From Sporocytophaga myxococcoides (GTDB taxonomy: Bacteria > Bacteroidota > Bacteroidia > Cytophagales > Cytophagaceae), in NCBI RefSeq assembly GCF_000775915.1, contig NZ_BBLT01000008.1:124001-188000 (forward strand): DNA of 64,000 nt. Direction: 5' to 3'. Shown here in pieces: positions 28,582 to 37,856 of this stretch. The notes under the pieces were generated by a model. It saw nothing but the letters and a program-made list of their open reading frames with translations. It was not told where the DNA came from and did no database searches. A program made the translations under genes and the position numbers. The stretch's first letter is position 1, and every line of letters begins with the position of its first letter.

Positions 28582-31500
28582 CTACCAATGCAGCTGCTTA
28601 AGTACTTTATAAGGTGCCTTATCACCGTTGTTCGCATCCTTGTTTTTTCGTGATAAAGCATGAGTCAGGGCTTCATCATATGAATTCCCATATCCTATCG
28701 TTACGAAGACACTATAACAATCCCAACCTGTAATTTTCTTTTTATACTCAATGATTACAGCATATCTGTAATTAACATTATAATCAGCAGATGATTCTAC
28801 ACTGTATGTATATTTGTCACCATAATATTTCGCTCTCATCTGTGCATCCAGGCTAGCACTTGCCTGATCGTAGGAAGCCCTTGTATTTTTTCCTTCCACA
28901 TACAAAATTCCATAAGCCTTATAATCCTGGAAGTAGTTGCTTCCTTCACGGCAGTCCTGCTTAGCGGGGCCAAATACTCTTCCGAACATCAGATATCGAT
29001 CTCCTATTCCTGGAGTAAAGCCACCACCACCGTCACTTCCACCTCCATTATTAGGGGGCGTTGGCTCCACGGGATCTGGTGCAGGAGGAGGTATGTTATC
29101 GTATGTAAGGGTAAAGCCCATAATAACTCTTCCGTAAATTGTCTTACCGGCATTGGTAACAGCATATGCTCTGTAGTAGTATCTTGTAGACGGCTGCAAT
29201 CCGCTTAATAAAGCTCCGAAGGCACCATTGCCGGAACCGCTGGTCACTTTGCTATCTGCAGTTGTTGGGTTTGGATTGGATGCATCATAACAAATCCCCC
29301 TGGAAGTGACTACTTCACTACCTTCATTTACAACCTCTCCACCTATTAATAAACTGGTAGTCGTTTTTTCAGAAGAACCTCTGGTTTCTACCACAATGGT
29401 TGCATGATCCCTTGTGATAAAGCCCAAAACTTCTCCATATATAGTTGTGCCACTACTTGTAATCGCATAGGCTCTAAAGGCATATACAGTGCTCGGAGTT
29501 AGTCCTGAAATGGTAGTGCTATATGGACCGACAGCAGTTCCCTGCGATGATTTCGAGTCAGCAGTAGTTGGGGTGGTATTGGTACTGCTCCAGCAGATTC
29601 CCTTGTCTGTTATGGTTCCTCCGCTATACAAAGCAATATGCCCATTTAAGGTAGCAGACATTCCTGATACAGAAGAACCCGCAGTCCTTACTTCTATATT
29701 TCCGGAGGTGAATGTAATTTGATTTCCATAAAAAATCTTTCCACTAGGTGCAACAATATAAGCTCTTGCATAATATACTGTATTCGGTTGCAATGGACCA
29801 AAATGTCCTTGAAAAGTAGTTGTTTCGGATGGCATCTGACTGGTTCCTAATCCTGCTGTATAAGCAAAAGGATTAGGACTGGTTCCAAATGCTACACCTT
29901 TGTCTGTTATAGTTCCTGGTCCACTGTAGGTTCCTCCTCCCATTGCCCAATTTGGCTGAATGTCGGTTACAGGAGCAGTAGTGATCGTATAGGATGGACC
30001 TACTGGTGTAGTAAAGGAAATCTGATTACCATAAACTGTAGTTCCATTACTCAGAGTAGCATAAGCTCTGGCATAATAGAGTGTGTTTTCTGTTAACCCG
30101 GTGGCTTTTAAACTAAATAAATAATCAGTTGTCCAGGTATAGGCAGTTATGACTTTATTGCTTAAAGAAGGATTCTGCATGGTTCCATAGCAGATACCTC
30201 GGGCCTGAATATTTTCCTGTCCTATGACTTTGCCACCTATTTCGGCGCTAATGTCGGTAAGATTGGAAGCCGGAAGGGTTGTTACTGAAACTGTACCTGC
30301 CTGATATGTTGTTAGGGTACGTTGATTTCCATAATAAGTACTTCCTGTGCTTAATGTAGCATATGCCCTTACATAATAGGTAGTATTCACCGTTAAGCCG
30401 GTCAATGAACTTGAAAAGGTTCCTGGTCCGGTTCCATCGGAAGTTTTTGAAGCGGAGATGGTTGGATTCTCAGCACTACTCCAACAAACTCCTCTTGCCG
30501 TAATCGTTCCGGAAGCTGGTGTAGGAATGTTCCCTCCGGAAGATGCTGTTGTTGCCTGAATATTATAAGGCAATTCAGTTGTAATGGTAGTTGCATAGTA
30601 TACAGAATATTGTTCACCGTAAACAGTTGTCCCTGTGCTGCTGGTAGCATAGGCGCGATAATAATATGTAGTTCCCGGGTTAAGTCCTGTAACAATACTG
30701 CTGAAAGCACTTAGTCCAGTTCCATTGGTAGTTTTGGAATTAGCTATAGTCGGATTTTCAGCTGTATTCCAACACACCCCTTTAGCTGATATCGTTCCCG
30801 TTCCACTTACCGTTCCTCCTGAAGTACCACTGTAAGTTGGTGTTAACAGCTGAATATTAGCCATAGGAGTTGTTGTGACCTGAAAAGTAGAAGCTGCTGG
30901 AGTTGTAAAACTTACTTCATCTCCATAATGTGTCTTATTGGTATGATCAATCGCATATGCTCGTACATAATAGGTAGTGCTAGCCATAAGTCCGGTTAAT
31001 GTGCTGGTGTAAGTACCTGCACCCTGACCATTGCTGTTTTTACTGTTGCTGATGGTAGGGCCTCCTGCTGTATTATAACAAATACCTCTTTCATTGACGG
31101 TCATGCCGCCCTCCAATATAACTGAGCCTCCTGACATAGCACCATTGGATGTAATACCGCTTACTATAGTGGTAGAAATCATTATAGGAGTGATTTCGGT
31201 AGTAAAAGTAACCTCATCTCCATACATTGTGCTACCGCTAGCAGTAAGCGCATAGGCTTTTGCATAATACTTTGTGCCAGGCGTTAGTCCTGTTAGTGTA
31301 ATAGTGAAAGATCCTGCTCCGGTCCCTTCCACAATTTTATTACCCAGGATGGTAGGGGAAGGAGACAAGCTCCAGCAGATTCCGCGTTCAGTTACAATAT
31401 CGCTAACTATTATTTTACCACCCAGTACAACAGAGATATTAGAGATAGAAGAAGGAGTTTCTGTAGTAACCGATGCTACTGGAGAAGGGAGTGTAGTAAA

Positions 31501-33354
31501 CGAAATTTCATCGCTGTAATATGTTGAATATCCCTCTCCATAGGCATTGACGATGACATAAGCTTTCGCATAATAAGTTGTGTTAGGTTTTAAACTTGCA
31601 AGAGTGGTCTGTAAATCCCCACTACTGTTAGCTGTAATCACTTTTGAATCTCCGACAGAAGGATTAGACTCAGTGCTGTAACAGATCCCTCTTGAGCTAA
31701 TGGTACCTCTGCCCGTTCCTTCAATAAGTTCAGCTTTGCTGCTTAGTACTGCTGCATTATGTTGAATAGAAGCAATCTTATTGATCTGCACATCAGCATC
31801 GATGAAGTCGTAAAAGAAGAAGTATTTGTAACCGGAGTAAACAGTAGTTCCGTTGTTAAGGGTGGCATAGGCTCTATAATAGTAAGCCCCTTCTTTAGTA
31901 AGTCCTTTAAGTGCGCTTGAAAAAGCACCACTTCCAGGTCCTTCTGTAGTTTTATTGTTGTCAGTAGTTATAATTATGGTCGGTTGATCTTCAGGTACAT
32001 CATAACAAATTCCTTTGTTGGAGACCGTTCCTGATCCTTCAATAATAGAATTGGTATAGACATTACCTGCTTCCACGGTCGCCCCGTAAGCTGTTACTGT
32101 AAGAGGTTGAGAATTTATTGGAAGAGTTGTGAATGGAATTTCATTACCATATATAACAGAGCCAGTTGAGTCGATCACATAAGCACGAGCATAGTATTTG
32201 GTATTAGGATTTAAAGATTGAATAATTCCTGTCTGTGACTGCGCTCCTGCAATTGTTGGTGACGGAGAAAGACCATAACATACTCCCTTCTCAGAATAAG
32301 ATCCTGTTCCATAAACAGTAATTCCTATGTCTGCACGATTGCTCTCAAGGCGGCCCAAGCCGGAAAGTACAGCTGTCAAAGGTTGAAGTGTTTTAAAGGT
32401 CCAGCCATCGCTATAGTAGGTTACTCCATCTGCTGTGGTAGCATATGACCGGTATATATAATATCCACCTGACTTTAGATTGTTAAGGTTAGTTGTAAAG
32501 GGGCCGCTTCCTGAACCATCTATGGTCTTGGTGTCTGTCAGATCCGGATCACGTTTATCAATTCTGTAATCGGAAACAGTACGATAGACAATACCTTTTG
32601 AAACAATCGGCACACTCGTTCCATTGAATGAAATGTCATTTTTCAATGTAGCTGTGGTAAAGGATGTTTCAGTTACTATATTTCCAGTAACCTTTACCCT
32701 ATAAGGTGTTTTAAAAGTGAAATATCCAATAAGGGGTGGCTGAGCGTCATAATAGCTATACATGTTATCTGCAGTAATGTATCCTCTTACATAATATGTA
32801 GTATTTTCCTGAAGACCTGTAAGAGTTGCATTAAATGAACCCGTTCCGGTTCCATTGGTAGTTTTGCTGTTATTAATTGTCGGATTAGTGCTGGTACCCC
32901 AGCATACACCTCTTGCTGTAACTTTGGCATCTCCACCTAAACGCTGCACAATAGCTGCAATGTCGGCTGTACTGTGTGTGATATTTGTAGGAGCTGTCAC
33001 AGTAATGGAAATTCCTGGCTGTGAACTGATCAATACAGCCTTTTCAGGAGAGTAAACCACAGGATTACAAGTCCCTTCTGTAACTTTAGCTCTGTAAAAA
33101 GTATGTTCTGTTGGCTTTACCCAATAGTTATTATAAGTAGCTCCGGGGATATCGGTCCATGTAGTTGGATTGTCACTGGAATAACCAGCCTTCTGCCAGA
33201 CTACTTGCCCTCTGTAGGTATCAAGAGATAATTTTACTGAATCACCCTTGAAAATGATAGGATTCTGAGCTTTCAGGTTTCCGGCCAGGGAAAGCAGTAG
33301 CAGAGTTAATATTATTCTGACGTTATTATATGAACGTTTGTACTTCTTTATCAT
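28582..33354 (-). CDS. Giant secreted repeat protein with about 13 fibronectin-III-like repeats
   Basis: A 1590-residue exported protein. The signal peptide ends near GNLKAQ (about residue 30). About 13 repeats of roughly 90-100 residues follow, each with an ITxRGICWS/T line, a T-S-DGTGxGxF line, then a GLxPxTTYYxRAYA line and GTTVYGxxxxFTT, typical of Bacteroidota fibronectin-III-like surface repeats. After a Pro/Gly-rich linker (PPPAPDPVEPTPPNNGGGSD, about 1415) a C-terminal domain of about 150 residues contains a Cys pair and YDQASASLDAQMRAKYYGDK; I do not recognise it. It lacks an obvious T9SS sorting domain, but the gene 15 bases upstream has one. Probably cell-surface adhesion or polymer binding. 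Confidence 0.85.
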   Translation of the reverse strand: MIKKYKRSYNNVRIILTLLLLSLAGNLKAQNPIIFKGDSVKLSLDTYRGQVVWQKAGYSSDNPTTWTDIPGATYNNYWVKPTEHTFYRAKVTEGTCNPVVYSPEKAVLISSQPGISITVTAPTNITHSTADIAAIVQRLGGDAKVTARGVCWGTSTNPTINNSKTTNGTGTGSFNATLTGLQENTTYYVRGYITADNMYSYYDAQPPLIGYFTFKTPYRVKVTGNIVTETSFTTATLKNDISFNGTSVPIVSKGIVYRTVSDYRIDKRDPDLTDTKTIDGSGSGPFTTNLNNLKSGGYYIYRSYATTADGVTYYSDGWTFKTLQPLTAVLSGLGRLESNRADIGITVYGTGSYSEKGVCYGLSPSPTIAGAQSQTGIIQSLNPNTKYYARAYVIDSTGSVIYGNEIPFTTLPINSQPLTVTAYGATVEAGNVYTNSIIEGSGTVSNKGICYDVPEDQPTIIITTDNNKTTEGPGSGAFSSALKGLTKEGAYYYRAYATLNNGTTVYSGYKYFFFYDFIDADVQINKIASIQHNAAVLSSKAELIEGTGRGTISSRGICYSTESNPSVGDSKVITANSSGDLQTTLASLKPNTTYYAKAYVIVNAYGEGYSTYYSDEISFTTLPSPVASVTTETPSSISNISVVLGGKIIVSDIVTERGICWSLSPSPTILGNKIVEGTGAGSFTITLTGLTPGTKYYAKAYALTASGSTMYGDEVTFTTEITPIMISTTIVSGITSNGAMSGGSVILEGGMTVNERGICYNTAGGPTISNSKNSNGQGAGTYTSTLTGLMASTTYYVRAYAIDHTNKTHYGDEVSFTTPAASTFQVTTTPMANIQLLTPTYSGTSGGTVSGTGTISAKGVCWNTAENPTIANSKTTNGTGLSAFSSIVTGLNPGTTYYYRAYATSSTGTTVYGEQYSVYYATTITTELPYNIQATTASSGGNIPTPASGTITARGVCWSSAENPTISASKTSDGTGPGTFSSSLTGLTVNTTYYVRAYATLSTGSTYYGNQRTLTTYQAGTVSVTTLPASNLTDISAEIGGKVIGQENIQARGICYGTMQNPSLSNKVITAYTWTTDYLFSLKATGLTENTLYYARAYATLSNGTTVYGNQISFTTPVGPSYTITTAPVTDIQPNWAMGGGTYSGPGTITDKGVAFGTSPNPFAYTAGLGTSQMPSETTTFQGHFGPLQPNTVYYARAYIVAPSGKIFYGNQITFTSGNIEVRTAGSSVSGMSATLNGHIALYSGGTITDKGICWSSTNTTPTTADSKSSQGTAVGPYSTTISGLTPSTVYAFRAYAITSSGTTIYGEVLGFITRDHATIVVETRGSSEKTTTSLLIGGEVVNEGSEVVTSRGICYDASNPNPTTADSKVTSGSGNGAFGALLSGLQPSTRYYYRAYAVTNAGKTIYGRVIMGFTLTYDNIPPPAPDPVEPTPPNNGGGSDGGGGFTPGIGDRYLMFGRVFGPAKQDCREGSNYFQDYKAYGILYVEGKNTRASYDQASASLDAQMRAKYYGDKYTYSVESSADYNVNYRYAVIIEYKKKITGWDCYSVFVTIGYGNSYDEALTHALSRKNKDANNGDKAPYKVLKQLHW
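28800..33000 (-). repeat. Coding repeat array within the giant surface protein
   Basis: A degenerate tandem repeat with a period near 280-320 bases, visible in the nucleotide sequence as recurring blocks for RAYA-x-TGTTVYG and for RGICWS. The repeats differ more in codon third positions than in amino acids, so this is an old, selected array. Boundaries are approximate. Confidence 0.7.
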
Positions 33355-33369
33355 AAACCAGCAGGCAGA

Positions 33370-33996
33370 TTATTCAACCATTATTTTACGAACTACCAGC
33401 AGATCATTGCTGGAAAGCTTAATCATGACCAGACCTTTAATATCTTCCGGAAGATCTATTGTTGCATCCAGCGTTCCATTAGAACTATAGAGCAGATTTT
33501 CATAAACAGAAATTCCCTGGGGATTGAATACCTCTAGTTTGAGCTCTTTTCCAGGAATAAGGTCAGATGTTATAAAAAGTCTGCTGCTTGTAGGATTAGG
33601 GTATAAGTTGATAGAAGATGCATACCCATTAAAGATTCCAACAGGAACACCATTTACTGTAACCGTTACGCTTTTAGAATTACTGCATCCCTTGCTGTCA
33701 GTTACTGTCATTGTATAAATCGTAGAGCCTATTGGGCTTGCAGCAGGATTTGCTGTATTGTCCTGGTTTAAGCCCTGTGAAGGTGACCAACTGTAAGTGT
33801 AAGGAGACGTACCTCCACTCACACTCGGCGATCCTCCAAGAACGGTCTGCTGTCCGTTGGTGATCGATTTATTTGTCCCGGCATTCAATGTAAGTACACT
33901 GGTTTTTTGAGTAACAGAAAAATTTAGTGTAGTCTGTGCCCACGTTTGAAAGGATACCAGTAGTAAAAGTAATGGTATCGTGTAGATTGGTTTCAT
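33370..33996 (-). CDS. T9SS-sorted PKD-like secreted protein
   Basis: A 208-residue exported protein. The signal peptide MKPIYTIPLLLLLVSFQTWAQ fixes the ATG at 33996. One PKD/SprB-like repeat (about 35-110; GGTSPYTYSWSPSQGL and YTMTVTDSKGCSNSKSVTVTV) is followed by a type A C-terminal T9SS sorting domain (about 125-208; INLYPNPTSSRLFI to VVRKIMVE). It is exported by Sec, then by T9SS, and probably anchored to the surface. Only 15 bases separate it from the giant repeat protein downstream, so the two are likely co-expressed and may act together outside the cell. Confidence 0.88.
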   Translation of the reverse strand: MKPIYTIPLLLLLVSFQTWAQTTLNFSVTQKTSVLTLNAGTNKSITNGQQTVLGGSPSVSGGTSPYTYSWSPSQGLNQDNTANPAASPIGSTIYTMTVTDSKGCSNSKSVTVTVNGVPVGIFNGYASSINLYPNPTSSRLFITSDLIPGKELKLEVFNPQGISVYENLLYSSNGTLDATIDLPEDIKGLVMIKLSSNDLLVVRKIMVE

Positions 33997-34534
33997 ATTT
34001 AATTGGAATTTAAATAAATACGTTTTCCATCGGATCAAAGTTTTGATGAAAAGCTGTTAAAAATATCTATTAAAAGGAAAATAAAACAGGCTGGTAATTC
34101 TCTTTTTTGATGGTATTGTATAAGGTTTTGGAACAGAGCTGTTTTTGAAATAAAAGTATTTACTATTACTCAGGATAAGATTCTTAAACTAAAATTGACT
34201 TGTATTATCAGGAAGAGGATGGGATTAAAAAACGAGTGCAAGACAGGGAGGTAATTTTGAATTTGAAAAGCTTAATTAAAAGACTTATTGAAGAATAAAT
34301 ATTATTACTTACAAATAACTTTTACGGTAAGCCAATTTCCAACAATGCAGCTCGTTCAGAATTTTTTTTAGCGCACAACAGATTTTGGGTCAATCTCATA
34401 TAAGTAAAGAATAATTTATTGAACAAACAATCTACTTGATGAATCGGAATATGTACTGCTATTCCTGAGTATAATGTTAGATCTATTTTGGTTTTAAATT
34501 GAATAGTGTATCTTGTGTCTTAACTTTCAGGCTT
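33997..34534. other. Divergent intergenic region
   Basis: About 540 bases between the T9SS protein gene and the Crp-type regulator. It is AT-rich and holds both promoters. No ORF, operator-like palindrome or RNA gene is evident. Confidence 0.45.
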
Positions 34535-35134
34535 ATGGTCACTTCTATGAAAAAACTACTGAGGGATTTTATCACCGGGCTAAATAAATTTGAAGAAGAT
34601 GAAATACAATTTATTGTAGAAAATACTGATGTCAGAGCTTTTCAAAAAGGTGAGATAATACAAAGGGAAGGAAACGTTTGTGATACTTGTTATTTTGTTT
34701 TAAAAGGTTGTATACGTCAGTATCAGCTAGCTGACGGAGAAGAAAGGACTACCGCATTTTTTATTGAGGGCGAGCCTGCCGTTCTTTATTCTAGTTATCT
34801 GGAGCAGGCTCCTTCTGCCTACTGGCTGGTTTGTACTGAAGATTGTATTTTGATTACAGGCACTCGTGAACAGGAATATGAGTTGCATAGAAAGTATCCC
34901 AAGCTGAAATATCTGGTGCATACTTTAATGACTCAGGATTATTCCAAGATTGAATATCGAATGAATTTGCTCAATCATCATAAACCTGAAGAAAGATACA
35001 GGATTCTTATGAAGATGCAACCCGAGCTTTTAAACAGGGTTCCTTTACATCAAATTGCCAGCTATATCGGTGTTACCCCGGAATCTTTCAGCAGGATCAG
35101 AAAACGTTTAATGGAAAATGATAAATCGAAATGA
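34535..35134 (+). CDS. Crp/Fnr family transcriptional regulator
   Basis: A regulator of about 199 residues with a cyclic-nucleotide-binding-like domain (FQKGEIIQREGNVCDTCYFV, about 30-50) and a C-terminal HTH (PLHQIASYIGVTPESFSRIR, about 170-190). It is of the same short Bacteroidota family as the regulator at 7615. Start: ATG 34535 or ATG 34547 (MKKLLRDF); both lie before the conserved domain, while an upstream TTG would add an unlikely leader. It converges on the DUF4345 gene with 13 bases between the stops. No neighbouring target is obvious. Confidence 0.85.
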   Translation: MVTSMKKLLRDFITGLNKFEEDEIQFIVENTDVRAFQKGEIIQREGNVCDTCYFVLKGCIRQYQLADGEERTTAFFIEGEPAVLYSSYLEQAPSAYWLVCTEDCILITGTREQEYELHRKYPKLKYLVHTLMTQDYSKIEYRMNLLNHHKPEERYRILMKMQPELLNRVPLHQIASYIGVTPESFSRIRKRLMENDKSK

Positions 35135-35147
35135 AGAAATTGTTTGA

Positions 35148-35555
35148 TTAATCGCCTTGGTATTGTGGCTTTGAAAATTTAAATAATATGTATAAACTTA
35201 TTAACCCGATCATAATTTCACTTACTGTCGCGATTATTAATGTGTCCGAAGGTAATCCATCTAATAGGATGCTGATTGTTCTGGATATGCCATAAGCAAA
35301 ATAGAATAATGCTGCCAATAGTATAGATATATATGTCATACCGGATATAAAAGCTCCTGAGGCGATCAGTATTCCAGCAGCCATTAATGTACCACCGGGA
35401 GCTCTTACTTCACTTAAGATATTTGCCTCGTTGTCAAGGTGAATGCCTGCAGAAGCTTCAAATTCTATGGGACTTAGTAATAGAGAAGCACCGATAATTA
35501 CCGCGATCATTCCTATGACAAACAAGAAAATTTTGACTGATTTTAATTTTTTCAT
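35148..35555 (-). CDS. DUF4345-type small membrane protein
   Basis: A 135-residue integral membrane protein with four predicted helices (about 8-28, 55-72, 75-95, 105-126). The segment EVRAPGGTLMAAGILIASGAF between helices one and two and the FAYGISRTISILLDGLPS motif are typical of DUF4345 proteins, whose function is unknown. It is monocistronic and convergent with the Crp-type regulator. Confidence 0.75.
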   Translation of the reverse strand: MKKLKSVKIFLFVIGMIAVIIGASLLLSPIEFEASAGIHLDNEANILSEVRAPGGTLMAAGILIASGAFISGMTYISILLAALFYFAYGISRTISILLDGLPSDTLIIATVSEIMIGLISLYILFKFSKPQYQGD

Positions 35556-35816
35556 TTTTAATATTTTAATTGTTGATAAAGCAAATGTCTATTTATGAAA
35601 TATAAAAAACCTTGACTTAAGGTAAGAAAGTATATAATGTCAGAAATTTTGTAACTCAGAAAAACTTTTTTACTTAGGTGGAAAATTATCAACAGTAAGA
35701 TAGTTGGTGGTATGATTCCCAAAAAAAACCTGAATTATCTTATTTTTTACTCTTAGGCCAATTCGGAAGGATTTCAATTCAGCAAATCTTCACAATCAAA
35801 TTGTAAGTTTGTGTAA

Positions 35817-36485
35817 ATGAAACTCCTTTTAGTAAACTTTTCAGATACCGATTTACCTGAACTCAAGATCAGTCATGAATTTTTGCATGATGGTGTATCA
35901 TCTATTCTGCAGGCATCTGAAAAGTTTATGCTTTATGAATATGATTGTCTTGTTATAAAAATTGATAAGATCGAAGTGGAATGCTATAGCTGGTTGAGAC
36001 ACCTTTCTGAAAATAACAGGAATGAAGGATTAATACTATTGTCATCCAATGATGCTCTGGAAAACAAGCTTTCGGCATTTGAACTGGGGGTAGACGATTA
36101 TCTGGTACTTCCAATGCACCCAGAGGAAATTATTGCTAGGATAAAATCAGTTACACGGAGAAAAAAATTCCAGAGCAACTCAAAGATTTATATTGGTAAC
36201 ATAGTTATTGATCTTTACGCAAGAACTGTATTTGTTTGGGATCATCCATTAAAGCTGACCAAAACAGAATATGATATTTTACTTCATCTTCATGCCAATA
36301 AACATCGGGTGGTCTCTAAAGAACTTTTAGCAGAATACCTCTGGGGAGACGATGTGGATAATCTTGAATCTTTTAACATTCTGTTTGCTCACATTAAAAA
36401 CCTGAGGAAAAAGCTGGTTAATTCCAAATCAGGTGTAGAAATTAAAAATGTATATAAAGTAGGTTATCAAATTATAGAATTATGA
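35817..36485 (+). CDS. OmpR-type response regulator with degenerate receiver
   Basis: A 222-residue transcription factor. The C-terminal winged helix (about 125-222; KLTKTEYDILLHLHANKHRVVSKELLAEYLWG) is canonical OmpR/PhoB. The N-terminal receiver fold is recognisable (DDYLVLPMHPEEIIARIKSV), but the phosphorylation site is lost: the phospho-Asp position in CLVIKID is Lys, the acidic pocket after LLLVNF is absent and the conserved switch Lys is Leu. It is therefore unlikely to be controlled by phosphotransfer. Its stop overlaps the start of the DUF2490 gene by 4 bases (ATGA), and it heads the chromate-type operon, which it probably controls. Confidence 0.85.
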   Translation: MKLLLVNFSDTDLPELKISHEFLHDGVSSILQASEKFMLYEYDCLVIKIDKIEVECYSWLRHLSENNRNEGLILLSSNDALENKLSAFELGVDDYLVLPMHPEEIIARIKSVTRRKKFQSNSKIYIGNIVIDLYARTVFVWDHPLKLTKTEYDILLHLHANKHRVVSKELLAEYLWGDDVDNLESFNILFAHIKNLRKKLVNSKSGVEIKNVYKVGYQIIEL

Positions 36486-37237
36486 AACAAGCGCTTTTTT
36501 CTTTTATTATCGTTTATTTGTTTTTATCCTTTGAGATGCAAGGACAAATACCTACTAAGCAGACACATGAAAGGGAGCAGTTGTGGCTTGGATATTTTAA
36601 CCAAACCAGATTGTCAAACCATTGGGGATTCTGGTTAGATCTTCATTACAGACTGACAGATCATTTCGTTGAAAGGCCTTTTCAGTTATTGGTCAGACCA
36701 GCATTAACTTATTTTGTCAGTGACAATTTCAGATTAAATCTGGGTTATGCTTTTGTTGAGCATTACCCTGGAAAAGGGCTTAATACTATACGTCCGGAAA
36801 ACAGGACATGGCAGCAAATATGGTGGAGGCAGAAGTATATCAGGTTTCAGACATTGCAGTGGATAAGGCTTGAAGAGAGATTTAACAGAAAGGTTGTTAA
36901 TGACAAGTTGCAAAGTTCGACGACATTCAACTTCAGATTAAGATATAATTTATCATTATTTGTTCCTCTTAAGGGCAAAGATATTGTAGCTAAAACCCCA
37001 TTCTTTATAATTATGGATGAGCTGTTTGTAAACTTTGGAAAAAATATAGTATACAATTATTTTGATCAGAACAGATTTTTTATTGGTTTTGGATATCAGT
37101 TTACTCCACATCTCAATGTCCATTTAGGCTATATGAATGTCTTTCAACAAGAAGCTTCAGGAAATAAATATATCTCAACGAATGCAGTGCGGCTATTTGT
37201 GTTCCATTCATTGGATTTCAGAAAGCACGATCAATAA
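36482..37237 (+). CDS. DUF2490 outer-membrane protein
   Basis: A 251-residue protein with a signal peptide (MKQALFSFIIVYLFLSFEMQGQ) and alternating beta-strand sequence rich in aromatic residues (WLGYFNQTRLSNHWGFWLDLHYRL, FRLNLGYAFVEHYPG, RFFIGFGYQFTPHLNVHLGYMN), typical of DUF2490 beta-barrel proteins. Function unknown. It is translationally coupled to the atypical response regulator upstream and precedes the chromate genes by 15 bases, so it may be an outer-membrane part of the same response. Confidence 0.8.
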   Translation: MKQALFSFIIVYLFLSFEMQGQIPTKQTHEREQLWLGYFNQTRLSNHWGFWLDLHYRLTDHFVERPFQLLVRPALTYFVSDNFRLNLGYAFVEHYPGKGLNTIRPENRTWQQIWWRQKYIRFQTLQWIRLEERFNRKVVNDKLQSSTTFNFRLRYNLSLFVPLKGKDIVAKTPFFIIMDELFVNFGKNIVYNYFDQNRFFIGFGYQFTPHLNVHLGYMNVFQQEASGNKYISTNAVRLFVFHSLDFRKHDQ

Positions 37238-37252
37238 AACCAAAGTATTATT

Positions 37253-37708
37253 ATGAAGTGGATAACAAGAGAACGCCCCAAAATAGATAGGATTGCTTGT
37301 CCCTGGCTGATCAGCAGGTTTATTGATGATTCGCCGGAATTTATATTCGTTCCAACAAATCAGGTAATTGAAAAAGCAAGTGAACTTAATGCTATTCCCT
37401 ATGATATTCCCGGAGTTGAATATACACATGAAGGAGACAAATGTACATTTGATTATTTTTTGAAGAAACATGGAATTCATGATAATGCCCTATTTAGACT
37501 CGCATTGATAGTTAGAGCCGCTGATACGGATCGCTATGATCTGGCACCCCAAGCTTCAGGACTATTTGCAATATCAGCAGGTTTATCATATAATTTTAAG
37601 AATGATTATGAAATGTTAAAGCAGGGAATGATTATTTACGATGCCTTGTATAGCTGGTGCAAACATGTAAGTGAAGAAACACACGGGTGGGAATTTAAAG
37701 GAGTTTAA
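37253..37708 (+). CDS. ChrB-like chromate resistance protein (C-terminal domain only)
   Basis: A 151-residue protein matching the C-terminal domain of ChrB: KWITRERPKIDRIACPWLISRFID near the start, then FDYFLKKHGI and RAADTDRYDLAPQASGL. Full ChrB is about 300 residues, with an N-terminal part absent here; stand-alone versions next to chrA are common. The domain is linked to chromate sensing or handling, but its biochemical role is not settled. The next gene is chrA. Confidence 0.85.
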   Translation: MKWITRERPKIDRIACPWLISRFIDDSPEFIFVPTNQVIEKASELNAIPYDIPGVEYTHEGDKCTFDYFLKKHGIHDNALFRLALIVRAADTDRYDLAPQASGLFAISAGLSYNFKNDYEMLKQGMIIYDALYSWCKHVSEETHGWEFKGV

Positions 37709-37737
37709 AGTTGTAAGTTTTAAGTTAAAAGTTTGAA
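37703..37737. repeat. AAGTTTAAAG-type intergenic repeat, copy 1
   Basis: A low-complexity run of AAGTTTTAAGTTAAAAGTTT type begins at the stop codon of the ChrB-like gene. Related runs are at 39106-39140 and at 45998-46030/46102-46150. Confidence 0.5.
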
Positions 37738-37856
37738 GATTGAGCATCCTGAATACTTTTGATCCTTTCAATTAGGATAAAGAATCTATTATAAATGATC
37801 AATTCTTCTATTCCTGCAAATTAAAGGTATCGTAAGGTAAAACAAAATAAATTTCT

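Noticed and set aside
28582-33354. Array of repeats as a CRISPR or satellite
   Set aside because: The repeats are in a continuous coding frame with conserved amino acids (RAYA, RGICWS) and variable third positions, so they are protein repeats.
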